Shown here: positions 25,166-35,890 of the stretch, in pieces
Numbering within the stretch: position 1 is the first letter of the stretch
Layout: every line of letters starts with the position of its first letter
Source: Sitta carolinensis
Taxonomy: Eukaryota; Chordata; Aves; Passeriformes; Sittidae
Reading direction: 5' to 3'
DNA: 64,000 nt
Assembly: GCA_032173965.1 (NCBI GenBank)
Contig: CM063284.1
Span: 102,176,410-102,240,409 of the forward strand
Made by a program: the position numbers and the translations under genes
Notes under the pieces: generated by a model
Databases searched by the model: none
The model's input: only the letters and a program-made list of their open reading frames with translations
What the model was told of the DNA's origin: nothing

Positions 25166-25641
25166 GCGGCGGCGCCGCGCTCCCTCCCCGCCCTCCCCGC
25201 CACCGGCGCCGACCCCTGCGAGGCACGGGGAGGAGGGAGCAGCGAGGACGAGACGCGGCCGCCGCCCGGCCCTGCCCGAGGGGAACGGGAACAGCCACAG
25301 GAACGGGAACTGCGCCGCCGCCGCCGGCGGGAGCGGCGCGCCCAGGCCCGCGCCCGCCCGCGCAGCGCCCTCTGCCGCGCCGGAGCCGCGTCCGGGCCGC
25401 GCCGCAGTGCCGAGGGCGGGAGCGCCCGCCCGTCCTGCTCCGCCCCGCCCGGCCCCGCAGCCCGGCAGCGCGGGGAGCGTGGCCCGGCGGCTCCGCCGTG
25501 CCCCAGGGGGCTCAGCCGTGCCCCGGCCTCCTCCCGGGGTGACCCGCGGTGCGCTCCGGCGCTCCGAAGCCAGATCTTGCTTCGAGCTCCCAATGGGAGC
25601 TGCCTCTGCCGGGACGGCGGCGTCTCCATCCTCTCTGGGTG

Positions 25642-26046
25642 GTTGGAGCACTGCTCTTACGAGGAAGGGCTGAGGGAGTTGGGCTTGTCTAGCCTCAAGA
25701 AGAGACGACTGGGAGAGTATATATATAAATATCTAGGGAGGGGTCCCAAGAAGATCAGGGTCTTCTCCGTGGTTCTGAGAAATAGGACAAGAGGGAAGCG
25801 GATGCACAGAAAGTTCCACCTGAGCGAGAGGAAGAAATTTTTCACTGTGGAGCCACCGTGCACTGGAACAGATTGCCCAGGGGAATGTGGAGTCTCCCTC
25901 ACCGGAGATAATCAAGAGCCTTCTGGACACAATCCTGTGCATTGTGCTCTAGGATGACCATGCTTAAGCAGGGAGGTTGAACCGGATAACCATCCCCTGT
26001 GGACTTCCCTACCTGACCTGTTCTGTAATTCTTGATTTTGTGATTG
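25642..26046 (+). mobile_element. CR1 LINE fragment abutting the RAB12 CpG island
   Basis: CR1 3' region, diverged: gaagggctgagggagttggg, then ttgtctagcctcaagaagag, then tgcactggaacagattgccc, then a decayed octamer tail ttctgtaattcttgattttg. It is 5'-truncated and starts where the CpG-rich sequence ends, about 0.5 kb upstream of the RAB12 start codon and in the opposite direction. Confidence 0.85.
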
Positions 26047-26421
26047 TCTTATTTTGTCTTACCTAAATTTACCCTCAGGTAGTCAAGCAGACCTCCGTCC
26101 TTGGGGACTCCCTGTGTAGGGTAGCACACATGGGGCTGGGGTCATCCAGGGATGGATTTCAGTCAGATTTCTGAACCTGGTACCCGCTTGCTCCTAGGCA
26201 CCTTTTTGTAACAATCACCTCTGCCAGCTCAGTTGTTCAAATTCCAAGCAAAGGAAAATACGCCTGTAGAGGAAGTTGAATAATAAATCATATGAGGGAA
26301 AAATGGTTAGGATGAGTGTTGCTCATTGTAGTTTTGGAGGAAATTTCTATCCCTCCAAGCTCTGAGGACCTAGAGTTCAGAGAATACAGATTTTTCAGAC
26401 GCAGCTGGCTGCAAAGGGTGC

Positions 26422-26588
26422 AGAATCATAGAATTGCCTGGGTTGGAAGGGACTTTCAAGATTATCTAATTCCAATCACACTGCTATGGGCAGGGACAAC
26501 TTTCACTAGACCAGGTTGCTCAGAGCTCCATCTTACTTGGCCGTGAGTACTTGCAGGGCTGAGGCATTCACAGCTTCTCTTCCAGACT
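26422..26588 (-). mobile_element. CR1 LINE 3'-end fragment
   Basis: Begins with the classic reverse-strand CR1 tail cagaatcatagaattgcctg, then ggttggaagggactt, then gggcagggacaactttcact and agaccaggttgctcagagct. It runs out at about 26588. Confidence 0.88.
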
Positions 26589-27763
26589 TAGGAGGGATTT
26601 TGGGCTTAAGAGAATCTGAGATCTAGATGTAGGATGAAGTATTACGAACATGAGAGGCATGGAGAGCCAAAGCTGGTGGAGATGTGAGAACATTCAGTTC
26701 CATTTTCTAGATTCTCACTACCATTCGTGAGCTAAGAAAATTTGTCAAGGGAATGTGAAATTGGGTGTGCATTTATAAAATCATTGCCATACAGGAACAA
26801 CTTTCTCAACAGCTGTTTTTCATGACTATGTGAGACTATTTGATCATGAGGCTAAATTTCGAAGAACAACAAACAAACAAACAAAAATAGAAAACAAAAA
26901 CCAAACAAAAAACCCCAAATAAGCAATTAAACACTCCCCCAACAAAATGAGAACTAGAACCAACTTAACATTTTTCTTAATTGCCACTAATTTTCATTAC
27001 AAGAAAAACTGGCAGTTCTTTAAACAAGTAGAATGGTCTTAACCTTAAAACAAACAAACAAAACCCATATCAATCCCAACACTTCTTGTGTGTTACACTC
27101 ACCCCACCCTCTCCTTACTGATTATACATAATGCCATAATTATGTGTTTGAAGGGGCAATGCATCACTGAGAGTGAATTAATCTAGAAAGTACAGCATCA
27201 TAACAAAATAACCTTTTGGTTTGGTTTTTATTTTATCACTTAGGTCCTTCCTCTGTAATTATAATATTCTTCCAAATCTCTAACTCTGATACATCCTCAA
27301 GATTGCTCTGCTCTTCCTAAAAGGTGCAGGTCACTAGGTATGTTGTAGACTGTTCCTGCACAGTTATTATTGGTCATTGGAGTAGCTTCAGTTGCACTCG
27401 TTTATTTGTGTGCTACGAATTCACTTCCAAACAAAGTAATTCAAGCAAATCTGTGCTGACCACCCTATTTCTGTACCTGCACACAGATATTCAGCAACAT
27501 TAATTTTTTCAGTCTTTCATTAAATGAACTGAACTGTGAATACCAGGCTTCAGTTGCATAGCCTTGAGTGATTTGTGTAAGGAATAAGATCTCAAAGTTA
27601 CAAGCTCTTAATATGTTGTTGTTGTTATTGTTAAATGTTGAATGTTAAAGTTCTAGATTTGCCTTTTGTTGTTGTTGAATGTTAACATCCCTTGTGAAGC
27701 TCCAATCCTGTATCCGTTACCCTGTATCCATGTCCCTTGTCACTCTGTACCCATGTCCCTTTA
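26589..27763. other. Unique intergenic sequence with (CAAA)n tract
   Basis: No gene or transposon recognised. An A-rich (CAAA)n-like tract lies at about 26868-26930, with a second short one near 27048-27065. Just before the LTR at 27764 is a short imperfect tandem around ccctgtatccatgtccctt (27720-27763). Confidence 0.6.
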
Positions 27764-28170
27764 TGTTGGGAAACCACCCTTGCTGCTCCCAGAAGAACTT
27801 GGACACGAATTATATGCAAAGGAAGGGCCTCTAGTGCAATTAGGACCCTCAAAACAACAAACCAGCATACAACTAGAGAATAAAAACTGTAACTCCAGCC
27901 CGGCAGGATTACAGAGAATCATATACCAACAACTGGAGATTCCACCCTGTCACCATGACTGGGACAGCACTCAGTGTAAATGACAACCCTAGACCACGAG
28001 CCAATACTCTGCCTAGAGACAAAGCTGTGCACCTCCTGCTCAGCATCACCCAGCGGGAGCAGCGGCGGGTGCGTGACCCCTCGAGCCCCCCATATAAGAG
28101 CTGACCTGAATAAAGGCGTCAAAAAAGAGCCGGTCTCCTTGCCCATTTCTCTCAGTTTGCATCGTTTGTT
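27764..28170 (+). mobile_element. Probable solo LTR of an endogenous retrovirus, plus orientation
   Basis: A roughly 400-bp block with LTR anatomy: it begins near TGTTGGGAAACC, has a TATA-like catataagag at about 28090, then gaataaagg (poly-A signal) about 20 nt later, then a pyrimidine-rich segment resembling U5. No gag, pol or env sequence follows, hence solo. The exact ends and a target-site duplication could not be fixed. The family is not identified, and it could instead be another promoter-bearing repeat. Confidence 0.5.
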
Positions 28171-29212
28171 CAGCAGAAGAGAATTTTCCTGACTAGTCCA
28201 CAGGTGTGGAGAACCCACAAACATGAAGTGAATTTCTTTCTGCCTCTAGTTTGTCACCAGTCATTGCCAGTCTTCATTTTTATCTCTTTGGCTATTTGGT
28301 GGGGTCATCTTTGTAAGCATACGTGTATTTTTCACGTTAGCTAGCTCCTGGCATCCAGACCTTTCCTTCAGCATCTGTTACCATTCCCTATGTAACTGCT
28401 CTTAGTTTTATAAAGAGATTTATATCGGTATGATTCATACACTTCCCCTAAATGGGAGCCTGTAAAATGAGGTATTAAGTGTATGTGCATCAGTAGAATC
28501 TTACCAACATACATGTGTAAGAATATACTGATATTACTATATAAAAAGTTTTGGTGAAGCTGTACAACTTTTATGGATATCCTGGCCTGCACTTCAACTC
28601 ATTTATAAATACAAATAAATGATGAACACGGTGAAAAAAAGAAAACCTAATCAAAAACTAGCTCAAAAAACAGAGAAAGAGATGGGATTTTGATTTCCTT
28701 GTAATTGTTTGGTGAAAAATAATCAATGTGCTAGTAAGTGTGTAGTCTAAGTTGCAATGTTTTCATTACAAATTAAATTGGTATTGGCCAGCAGAAAAAA
28801 AGGTTGGAGCAGGACTCACAGGGTTGTTAGAGCAGCAGGGATGAAATAGAAAAACAGCTTCTATCCTCTTCAAAAGCAAAGAAACAAAAGGGAAAAAAAG
28901 GTCCCCAAAACTCTCATTTTATTAAAAAGCATATGTATGGGGAAAAGGGCTATTTAATACATGATTCAGCTGTGCTCTTAGGGAAGGCTATAGCTGAAAT
29001 TTCCATCCCTCCTCTGTATCATAGACACTCTTAGGACGGCCAACACGTGTTTATGTTTAGAAATATGAAGGGAGGCTTGCTTTAATGTGGGGAGTTGTTT
29101 GGAGATGTCCCTTTGTGACTGTGCATTGAATTTCCACTGTACAACCTTTAGTATATGTCTTCTATATGTCATCTCTCATGCCCCAGGCCTAAACTCTTTC
29201 TTTTCATGCAGG

Positions 29213-29250
<38 letters not shown>

Positions 29251-30834
29251 CTTCTTCTTCTTCTACATCTTGTGCTCGTCTAGATTTGATCCAGGTGGAA
29301 TTTATTTCAAGAGAATTATTTAAAATTTTCTTTGGAGAAAGGTGGGTGGGGCAGAGCAGGGATGCTTGGATAGATCAGCTTCTCTGGCTGTCAAGCCCAG
29401 TCTCTGTAAGCTTAAAGGATATTGATGGAATATTGACTGGCTGGTCACTGTTCCAGTGGAAGGAACTCTTGCTACTCAATTGACTACAACAGTATAATTA
29501 ATTTGAATGTCTCTTTAATCAACCTTTCTCACAGGCTGCTCTGTGATACCTATGCCATCACATCTGAGATATGTTACTATTATAATTTATCTTTTCAGTA
29601 CACATCAAAGAGGATACTGTTATGTCTACATTACAGCTGGGAAACTGAGGCCTTGGTATTTTTGGCTGTGTACCCTTTGAGACTGATTGGAAAAAATTTA
29701 GATGGTTATCTCACGTGTTAAGTCTTGACAATTTCCTTCTTAAATTGCTTGGAATACACTGTTTTGGAAAGGGTGGCAAGAAGATTTTTTAGACAATGGC
29801 AGTCATAATGAACACAAGACAGGGACTGGAAGCTTATGATGCCAGGGTGGTCTAAAAGTGGGATTTCAAAGGCTTCTGCTATAGTACCTTGGAAAACGTT
29901 TAGCACTTCAGAAGAGTGATCCAAGAAATAGTAGTCTTGACCCACACTGGAAGAAATGCTAAGCACAGGGCTATAGCTAACATCTTTATCTTCCAGAGAG
30001 CTCGAAGTTTTATAGAGCTTCTTCAAGGTGCATACCAGAATGCAGATTCTTCCTTCCAGATTAATATCCTAAGACAATCTCTTAACAAATATAAATTAAG
30101 TCAGTGATTTTTGTTAGCTTCATTGCTCCTCTTTTTACAACATGAGCTTGTGAAAAGATACCTATCTGTAACTTCTTTTTTTACTCTTCTACATTTTTTT
30201 TTCCAAAAGCAACAATTACCTCTTCTCTCCTTTTTTCAGAACTTCATCAACTCTGAATATTTTTCCCTTGCAGTTCAGTGGTCAACTGTGATTCCCATAT
30301 GAGTTTTATATGTACTCTCTGGATAGCTTTTATTCTGAGCAGGAAACCTCCTTTTTAATGTTTCTTCCTTTCTAGGCGTGAATATTTTATTTACTGTATG
30401 AGTGAACTGAAAGAAACTTTTTCCTAGGCCAAGAACCCATGCTGAGATTTGAAAAATAGCAATTTTGAGTGATATCACACCCTGCTTTACTTCCTTAGTA
30501 TATTCTTCCCCTTATAATTCAATATTAGCATTATTTCATCCATATTAGTCTCATTTTTGAGAAATTCCTTACATGCATGGGATATTTATCATCCAGTGTC
30601 AACATGTCAAATTGAGTATGACTAAATCCAAGAAATAAGCAAATAAAAATTGGGAAAAGTCCTACTGTAAACAACTTTGAAAATTCTTTATTGTACTATC
30701 AGTTTTAAGCAGGTCTTTTCATTGATTTCAGCACGGAGCTTGGCCTCCTGATTGTACATTTAAATTTGAACGAAGACAATGAAACGATTTTATGTGAGGG
30801 AGGGACTTTCTTACTAGCACTATTAGTGTGAGGG
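28171..30834. other. Unique AT-rich intergenic sequence
   Basis: No gene recognised. It contains a T30 plus (CTT)n tract at 29214-29264. An AATAAA signal on the minus strand at 30692-30687 belongs with the exon-like segment at 30835-31003. Confidence 0.6.
29214..29264 (+). repeat. Poly-T / (CTT)n tract
   Basis: Six T, one C, thirty T, then four to five CTT units. Confidence 0.9.
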
Positions 30835-31003
30835 TTAATAGGCTGCATTTTGATCACTGTCACTTTCGAGTAGGTTTTCCTTTGACACATCTTGCATATA
30901 GAGAACAGCTTTACACATGTAATCAATGCCTTTCTTCAGGCGGGAGTGAACAGCTTTCCACGTCTTCTTGGAAACTGGATTAACTTCTACATATGCAGGG
31001 ACT
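30835..31003 (-). other. Candidate terminal exon of an unrecognised minus-strand gene
   Basis: On the minus strand a long pyrimidine tract (ctgcttcttctgcttacttc then cttccag...ccctag) leads to an AG at 31005-31004. A frame of 55 codons follows, entered with one spare base, to TAA at 30837-30835, and AATAAA lies about 145 nt farther on (30692-30687). The peptide is Lys-rich and looks helical: VPAYVEVNPVSKKTWKAV, then HSRLKKGIDYMCKAVLYMQD, then an acidic Ser-rich end. An alternative AG at 31015-31014 keeps the same frame. I do not recognise the protein. It may be the last exon of an unannotated or decayed gene, or chance. Confidence 0.25.
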
Positions 31004-32864
31004 CTAGGGAGAACTGGAAGGAAGTAAGCAGAAGAAGCAGGTACTCACTTAGCCTTCATTTTTTAACAAAATTCGGAATGCAGAACACCTAATGCCCTTT
31101 AGATATTGCCGTGGGTTTGTGTGGTCCACCACAAAAACTCCTCTGGTCTCTCCTGTGAAGGTAAGGAGCTCCCTATGCCCTGTGGAAGGCTGTGTTAGGA
31201 CTATATTTTGCTGAATTCCTTGGTTCACAGAAAAAAATGTTCATTGACATCTATGAAATCAAACTGGTGCACCTTTTTTTTTTTTTTTTTTTTTTTGGTG
31301 GTTGAAGTTTCCAGTAAAGTGCCGAAGTACACGGAAAAAATTACAGAGCAATTGTCCTAATGCAAGCGTATCTACCTCAGTCCTGTTTCTAGCAGTGCTT
31401 CAAGCAAAATATATTTGCTATTGAAATGAGAAACTCAGTAGAGTGCAAAAAATAAATCTTGAAGATAAATGGACCTACAAACCAATTCTTAGATTAAAAT
31501 TAAAGCTAATATCCAATAATCTCTGACTACTCTAATATGGTAAAATGTGAAACAAACCTTCAAAGTATGCAACCTTATGGACCTCAGGTTGTTTTAATAA
31601 GCTTGACTGACCAGGTTTTCTCCTTATCATGAATTCTGCACTTTTCTTCATGATTTCAGAGAGCTATTGTTAGATAGTTTTAAAATTTTTAATTCATTTA
31701 AAGAGAAATAAATTCTGAGGCTTGATAATCAATATTGCTAATTATTGTGATGAACTTGAAGGCCTTGATTTAAATATGGAAGGATTACAATTAGATGAAG
31801 ACATTAAAATACTTTGCTTACTATAAGGAGTACCAGATTTTTTATAAAGCCTGCAGTCTGTATGTGGGTTGCCTTTATTGTAAGCAATGACTTAAAAACT
31901 CGAGAGATTTTCTTTCTTGTGTTTGTCTGTGAAATACTAAAGGATAAATTCACTCGAGAAAAAGAGCTAGATCCCAGAGAAAGTCAGAAATTACTGCTAA
32001 GTTAATGATCTGTTTATGCATTTCAAGACCACTAGGTGCTGCCTATTCACTGCAGCAAAGGTTACAGTCTCTTTTATAGTGAGTTAGAGGAATTATGTGA
32101 ATTATTCATAGTATCAAACTGAATTTGAGGCCTTTTGCTTCTCACTGTAATCCAAATAACTGAGAATAAAGCTGAAAATATGGTAGAGGGCTTATGTCGT
32201 GTAATTAAGAGAAGCATTTCCTTGGCCACTCAGTTTTGAGCCCTCAATTACTGACATGGTGAATAAAAGGTATCAAGAAAATCCTGCAAAAATCCTTTCC
32301 AGTGTTTTAAGAAAAGAGAACACTAAAAGGCCTCTCATATTCTAGTCTGACTGGCATAGGAGGGATTTACTGTCAGGCAATTACTGAAAATTGAAAAATG
32401 TAATTAAAATTCACTTAAAAGTTTATAATCTCACTTTAGCTCTGATGCTCATTATCATCTTAAATGCGACAACTCAATAGTTTTATAAACAACGTGGGAA
32501 GAGCTGGTTTCTTACAGTCAATCCTTCCTAATATATTTCATTACCTGCTAATTCTGTACATGCAACTGCAGATTAAGGACAGACAGGAGCAGAAGAATAG
32601 TTTTTTTCTGCATGATTATACTAGAAAAATAAAAATAAATTAATTTTAATAAAAAAAAAAATCTCTAGCTTTAAACTTGCCTGTCCAGGATAGTTGTAAA
32701 TAATGCTTAAGAATGAAATGCCAACAGCAATCACAGCATGTGAGTCACCTATCCACGGACAAATGGAAGCTCATGGCTGCATGAAATTTCACAGAAACAG
32801 TTGTGGTTTTGCTGTGTTTGACAAACCTGTATTTTTGGACTGCTGTATGAAATTTAACACCAAC
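31004..32864. other. Intergenic sequence with a T23 run
   Basis: AT-rich and unassigned. A homopolymer T23 lies at 31274-31296. No recognisable coding or mobile sequence up to the CR1 at 32865. Confidence 0.6.
31274..31296 (+). repeat. T23 homopolymer
   Basis: Twenty-three consecutive T. Confidence 0.9.
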
Positions 32865-33618
32865 TGTATGAAGTTAAACAAGGAAAAGTATGGGATTCTG
32901 CAGCTGGAGCAGGGCAACCTGGATGAATGTACGGCCTGGGGAATGAGAGTGGAAGAGCAGTGACATGGAAAGGAACTTGGAATTCTTAGTCCATGGCAAG
33001 TTGAACATGAGTCAGCAGTGCCCTGGCAGCCAGGAGGGCCAACCCTGTCCTTGGGGGAAAAACTCCAGCCAGGCAAGGGAGAGGATTGTCCTGCTCTACT
33101 CTGCACTGGGGTGGCCTCACCTCAAGTCCTGTATGCAATTTTGGGAGCTGTTAGAGAGCATCCAGAGGAGGGTCAAAAGGATAGTGAAGGCCTTGAGGGG
33201 AAGCCGTATGACGAGTGGCTAAGGTCACTTGGTCTGTTCAGCCTGGAGAAGAGGAGGCTGAGTGCAGACCTCATTGCAGTGTTCGACATCCTCCTGAGGG
33301 GAAGAGGAGAGGCAGACACTGATCTCTGCTCTGTGGTGACAGTGACAGAACCTGAGGGAATGGCCTGAAGTTATTGTCAGGGGAGATTTAGGTTGGATAT
33401 TAGGAAAAGGTTCTTCACCCAGAGAGTAGTTGGGCACTGGAATGGGCTCCCCCAGGGAAGTGGTCACAGTGCCAGCCTGCCAGAGTTCAAGAAGCATTTT
33501 GACAATTGCTCTCAGGCACAAGGTGTGACTCTTGGGGTGTCTTGTGCAGGGCCAGGAGCTGGACTTTGATGATCCATGTGGGCCATTTCCAACTCAGGAC
33601 ATTCTGTGATTCTGTGAC
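32865..33618 (+). mobile_element. CR1 LINE fragment, about 750 bp, with intact octamer tail
   Basis: Starts in the end of ORF2 (tgtatgaagttaaacaagg), passes gttgaacatgagtcagcag, gagcatccagaggagggtc, ttcagcctggagaagagg and cactggaatgggctccccc, and ends in attctgtgattctgtgact, the CR1 octamer repeat. The reverse transcriptase frame is broken by several stops. Confidence 0.9.
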
Positions 33619-34985
33619 TGGTTTGCAAAAAAATATACAAGAAGAAATAAAATTAAAGAGCATTGGTAGTTTGTCTATATTAGCATATTATGATAAATGA
33701 AACATTGAAATGAAGTATGCATTATGCAGAAAGCTGGGTTATTGTTACTATGTGTGTTTGATACCACTTTCTCTTTTCTGATGAAGAAGAAATGAAATTT
33801 CATTTTTCCTTTGACTCAAGTAGACCATTTTTTTCAGTAGGAAGAATAATAAAGATATGAAACTAGTGTTGAAAAGCAGAACTAAGTGTTATCAAAAGTT
33901 TTGGAAAGATTTAGATAAAAAATTGCAAATGTACAATGGTTCTCTTCATGTTAGTGAAATGACTCATAAGAATGAAACTGCACCCACATTATTTTCAAGG
34001 TCTGGAAAAAAAAGTAATGCTTGAATAAACAATGCAATAAAGAAAATTAGTAGTCTAGGTGAAGAGATTCATCACTTCTACAAAATATCTCTCAATATTT
34101 CACATAAAGATTGTCATAAGAGAACATATACTTAGGTGACAGAAAGCCCAAAGGAGAAATGTTATGGTAAGAGCATGGGTAAGATTCTGAAGCAAAGTTT
34201 AGAAACCATGAACCTCCTGCATGTTCAGCTTTTGCTTTCCCCTCTCTTTATTTGCAAGGTCCAAGTTATATATCCCAGAACGATGTTATGATCCAGAAAA
34301 TTTAACATGAATCAAAACACTCTTAGTGTTCTATTTTTCAGTGGTAAATACCAAATCCATTTAAGCTAATGGGAGGTTAGTTTTTTCCACCTCCAATAGT
34401 GAAAATATATATAGTGAAAATCCATCAGTGTTTCATTTTAACCACTGGCTCGAAGTGCAGGTTGCTGCCAGTTGTGTGGAACAGGCATGATATTCCTATC
34501 CATGTTTCTGAAACCTTTGTTTTTCACAGCCAGGTATGGGGCCATCCAGTTAGTCTTCTCTGCTGCAGGTTTACTCTCCTTTTCCAGAGCAAGAGACTTG
34601 GTATCTACTATTCATACTAGCAGCACTGTGTAATATTCATTAAATGGAATAAAAACAAAAATGTTATGTACTGGAGGTAGGAAGTGTCAAGCTCATCTGT
34701 TCCATGTCACTTCTTTGTAGTGCACGTTTCTTTTCCCAGCAGTAAAAATGAGAATGATTTGGGGAACACTAATGACTTGGATCATTCCCTTCTCTAGAGA
34801 TATGCCAGAAAAACAGCTCTCATGTTTTCATGTCTGGGATATGGAAGAGGCACTGCGGTAGGGCCCGCCTCAGTGATCAGTTACCAGCTGTGTGGAATCA
34901 AAGCTTTAAATTCTAAATTCCTGAAAACCATCAGTTATTTAATGGTATTAATTTTAGCTATGCATGTGTCGTGCATTGGCCCTGA
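33619..34985. other. Unique AT-rich intergenic sequence
   Basis: Nothing recognised. Ordinary AT-rich DNA up to the GC-rich LTR-like block. Confidence 0.6.
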
Positions 34986-35890
34986 GTGGCCAATTTCTGA
35001 TATTGACACAGGATTAAACCAATGAAAGGGGTGGATTCGCCTTTGCAAATACACATTTAAGGACAGGGAGGGCCAGGGGGTAGCTCTCTTTACTGCTGGC
35101 CTTTGAGGAGGGGTTGGGGCCCGGGCCGTCCCCTGTCGGCCCTGTGGCTCGGCTTTGGCGGGCCCCCGCTCAGCCCAGCCGAGATTCCCTGTTCCCAGAG
35201 GAGTGGTGAGTGCCTGCCGAGTCCTCACCAGGGAGCCCACAGAGCCCTGTCTGACACGGTTCACTGGAGCCCGGGCTAGCTCGTAGCACACCAGCACCGT
35301 GCCAGGTGTGGGCAACAGCTGAGGCGTGGGGTTTGTGCCCTCAGCTGAACCTTCAGAGCCAATGCTCCTAGGTGCAGATTGTCTCACCACGTCCAGGGTT
35401 TGGGTCAAGAACCAAGAGAGAGGCTCTCCAGGTCTGAGGTTCCAACCGAAGAGTTTATCGGGATTGAAGGAAACAGAGCCAGAGAGCTGTGTGTAGCGCT
35501 GTGCACAGGATTTTATACAGACACAAATCAGGGGTGGGTACAACACATTATCCAATGAGGGCAACTCAGGGGTGGAGTTGAAGGATTAAGTCATGGGTCT
35601 TTGGATGAATCAGGGTAGATGGGAGGAGGGAAGGGGTCACGGGCACCAAAGGGGCGTCAAGGTTCGGATGACGCCCTGGAACGCCCAGGGGAGGAACAGC
35701 AAAGGGATTTGGTCTGGGGAGGATTGGCATGGAAAGAACTGGAACAAGGGGTTGGGTAACAGTGACTGATAGGAAAAGGGGCTGGAACAAAGGGTGGGGA
35801 AAAGCCATAAAAGGGAAACTGGTGGGAGGATATAACTCTAGGAACAAACCAACTTGGGAACAAACACGGGCAACACAGGAGAACAAACCA
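34986..35890 (-). mobile_element. Probable solo LTR of an endogenous retrovirus, minus orientation
   Basis: A block unlike its flanks, GC-rich at 35.06-35.55 kb. Read on the minus strand it has LTR order: a U3-like region, a TATA box TATAAAA at 35517-35511, and a GATAAA poly-A-like signal at about 35459. Then comes a segment resembling R/U5 (ggttggaacctcagacct, ctctcttggttcttgaccc). No retroviral coding region is seen next to it. Both ends are approximate and no target-site duplication was found. The overlapping ORFs at 34935-35886 are taken as chance frames in the LTR. Confidence 0.5.

Larger units (their letters stand above)
24600..25640 (-). promoter_or_regulatory. RAB12: CpG island and probable TATA-less promoter of RAB12
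   Basis: The only strongly GC- and CpG-rich kilobase in the window, in sharp contrast with AT-rich flanks. It covers RAB12 exon 1 and the sequence upstream of it. GC boxes are visible (CCGCCCCGCCC near 25441-25451, gggcggg near 25415), with CCG runs near 25311-25330 and two copies of GGAACGGGAAC at about 25281-25310. A CCAAT box sits at 25590-25594. No TATA box is seen at a fitting place, as expected of a housekeeping-type promoter. The exact start site is unknown. Long ORFs here on both strands are composition artefacts. Confidence 0.85.

Noticed and set aside
25152..25298. In-frame upstream ATG at 25298 that would add 48 residues to RAB12
   Set aside because: Mammalian RAB12 starts at the position of 25154 and the added sequence is low-complexity GC-rich translation. 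It is kept only as an alternative.
24742..25957. Plus-strand ORFs of 266, 265 and 169 codons, and minus-strand ORFs of 240 and 165 codons, over the CpG island
   Set aside because: GC-rich sequence lacks stop codons by composition. The products are Arg/Pro/Gly/Ala-rich and overlap in several frames, and RAB12 exon 1 explains the only conserved frame.
34935..35564. Minus-strand ORF of 209 codons
   Set aside because: It runs through the TATA, poly-A and R/U5-like parts of the probable LTR and has no recognisable domain; taken as a chance frame in GC-rich sequence.
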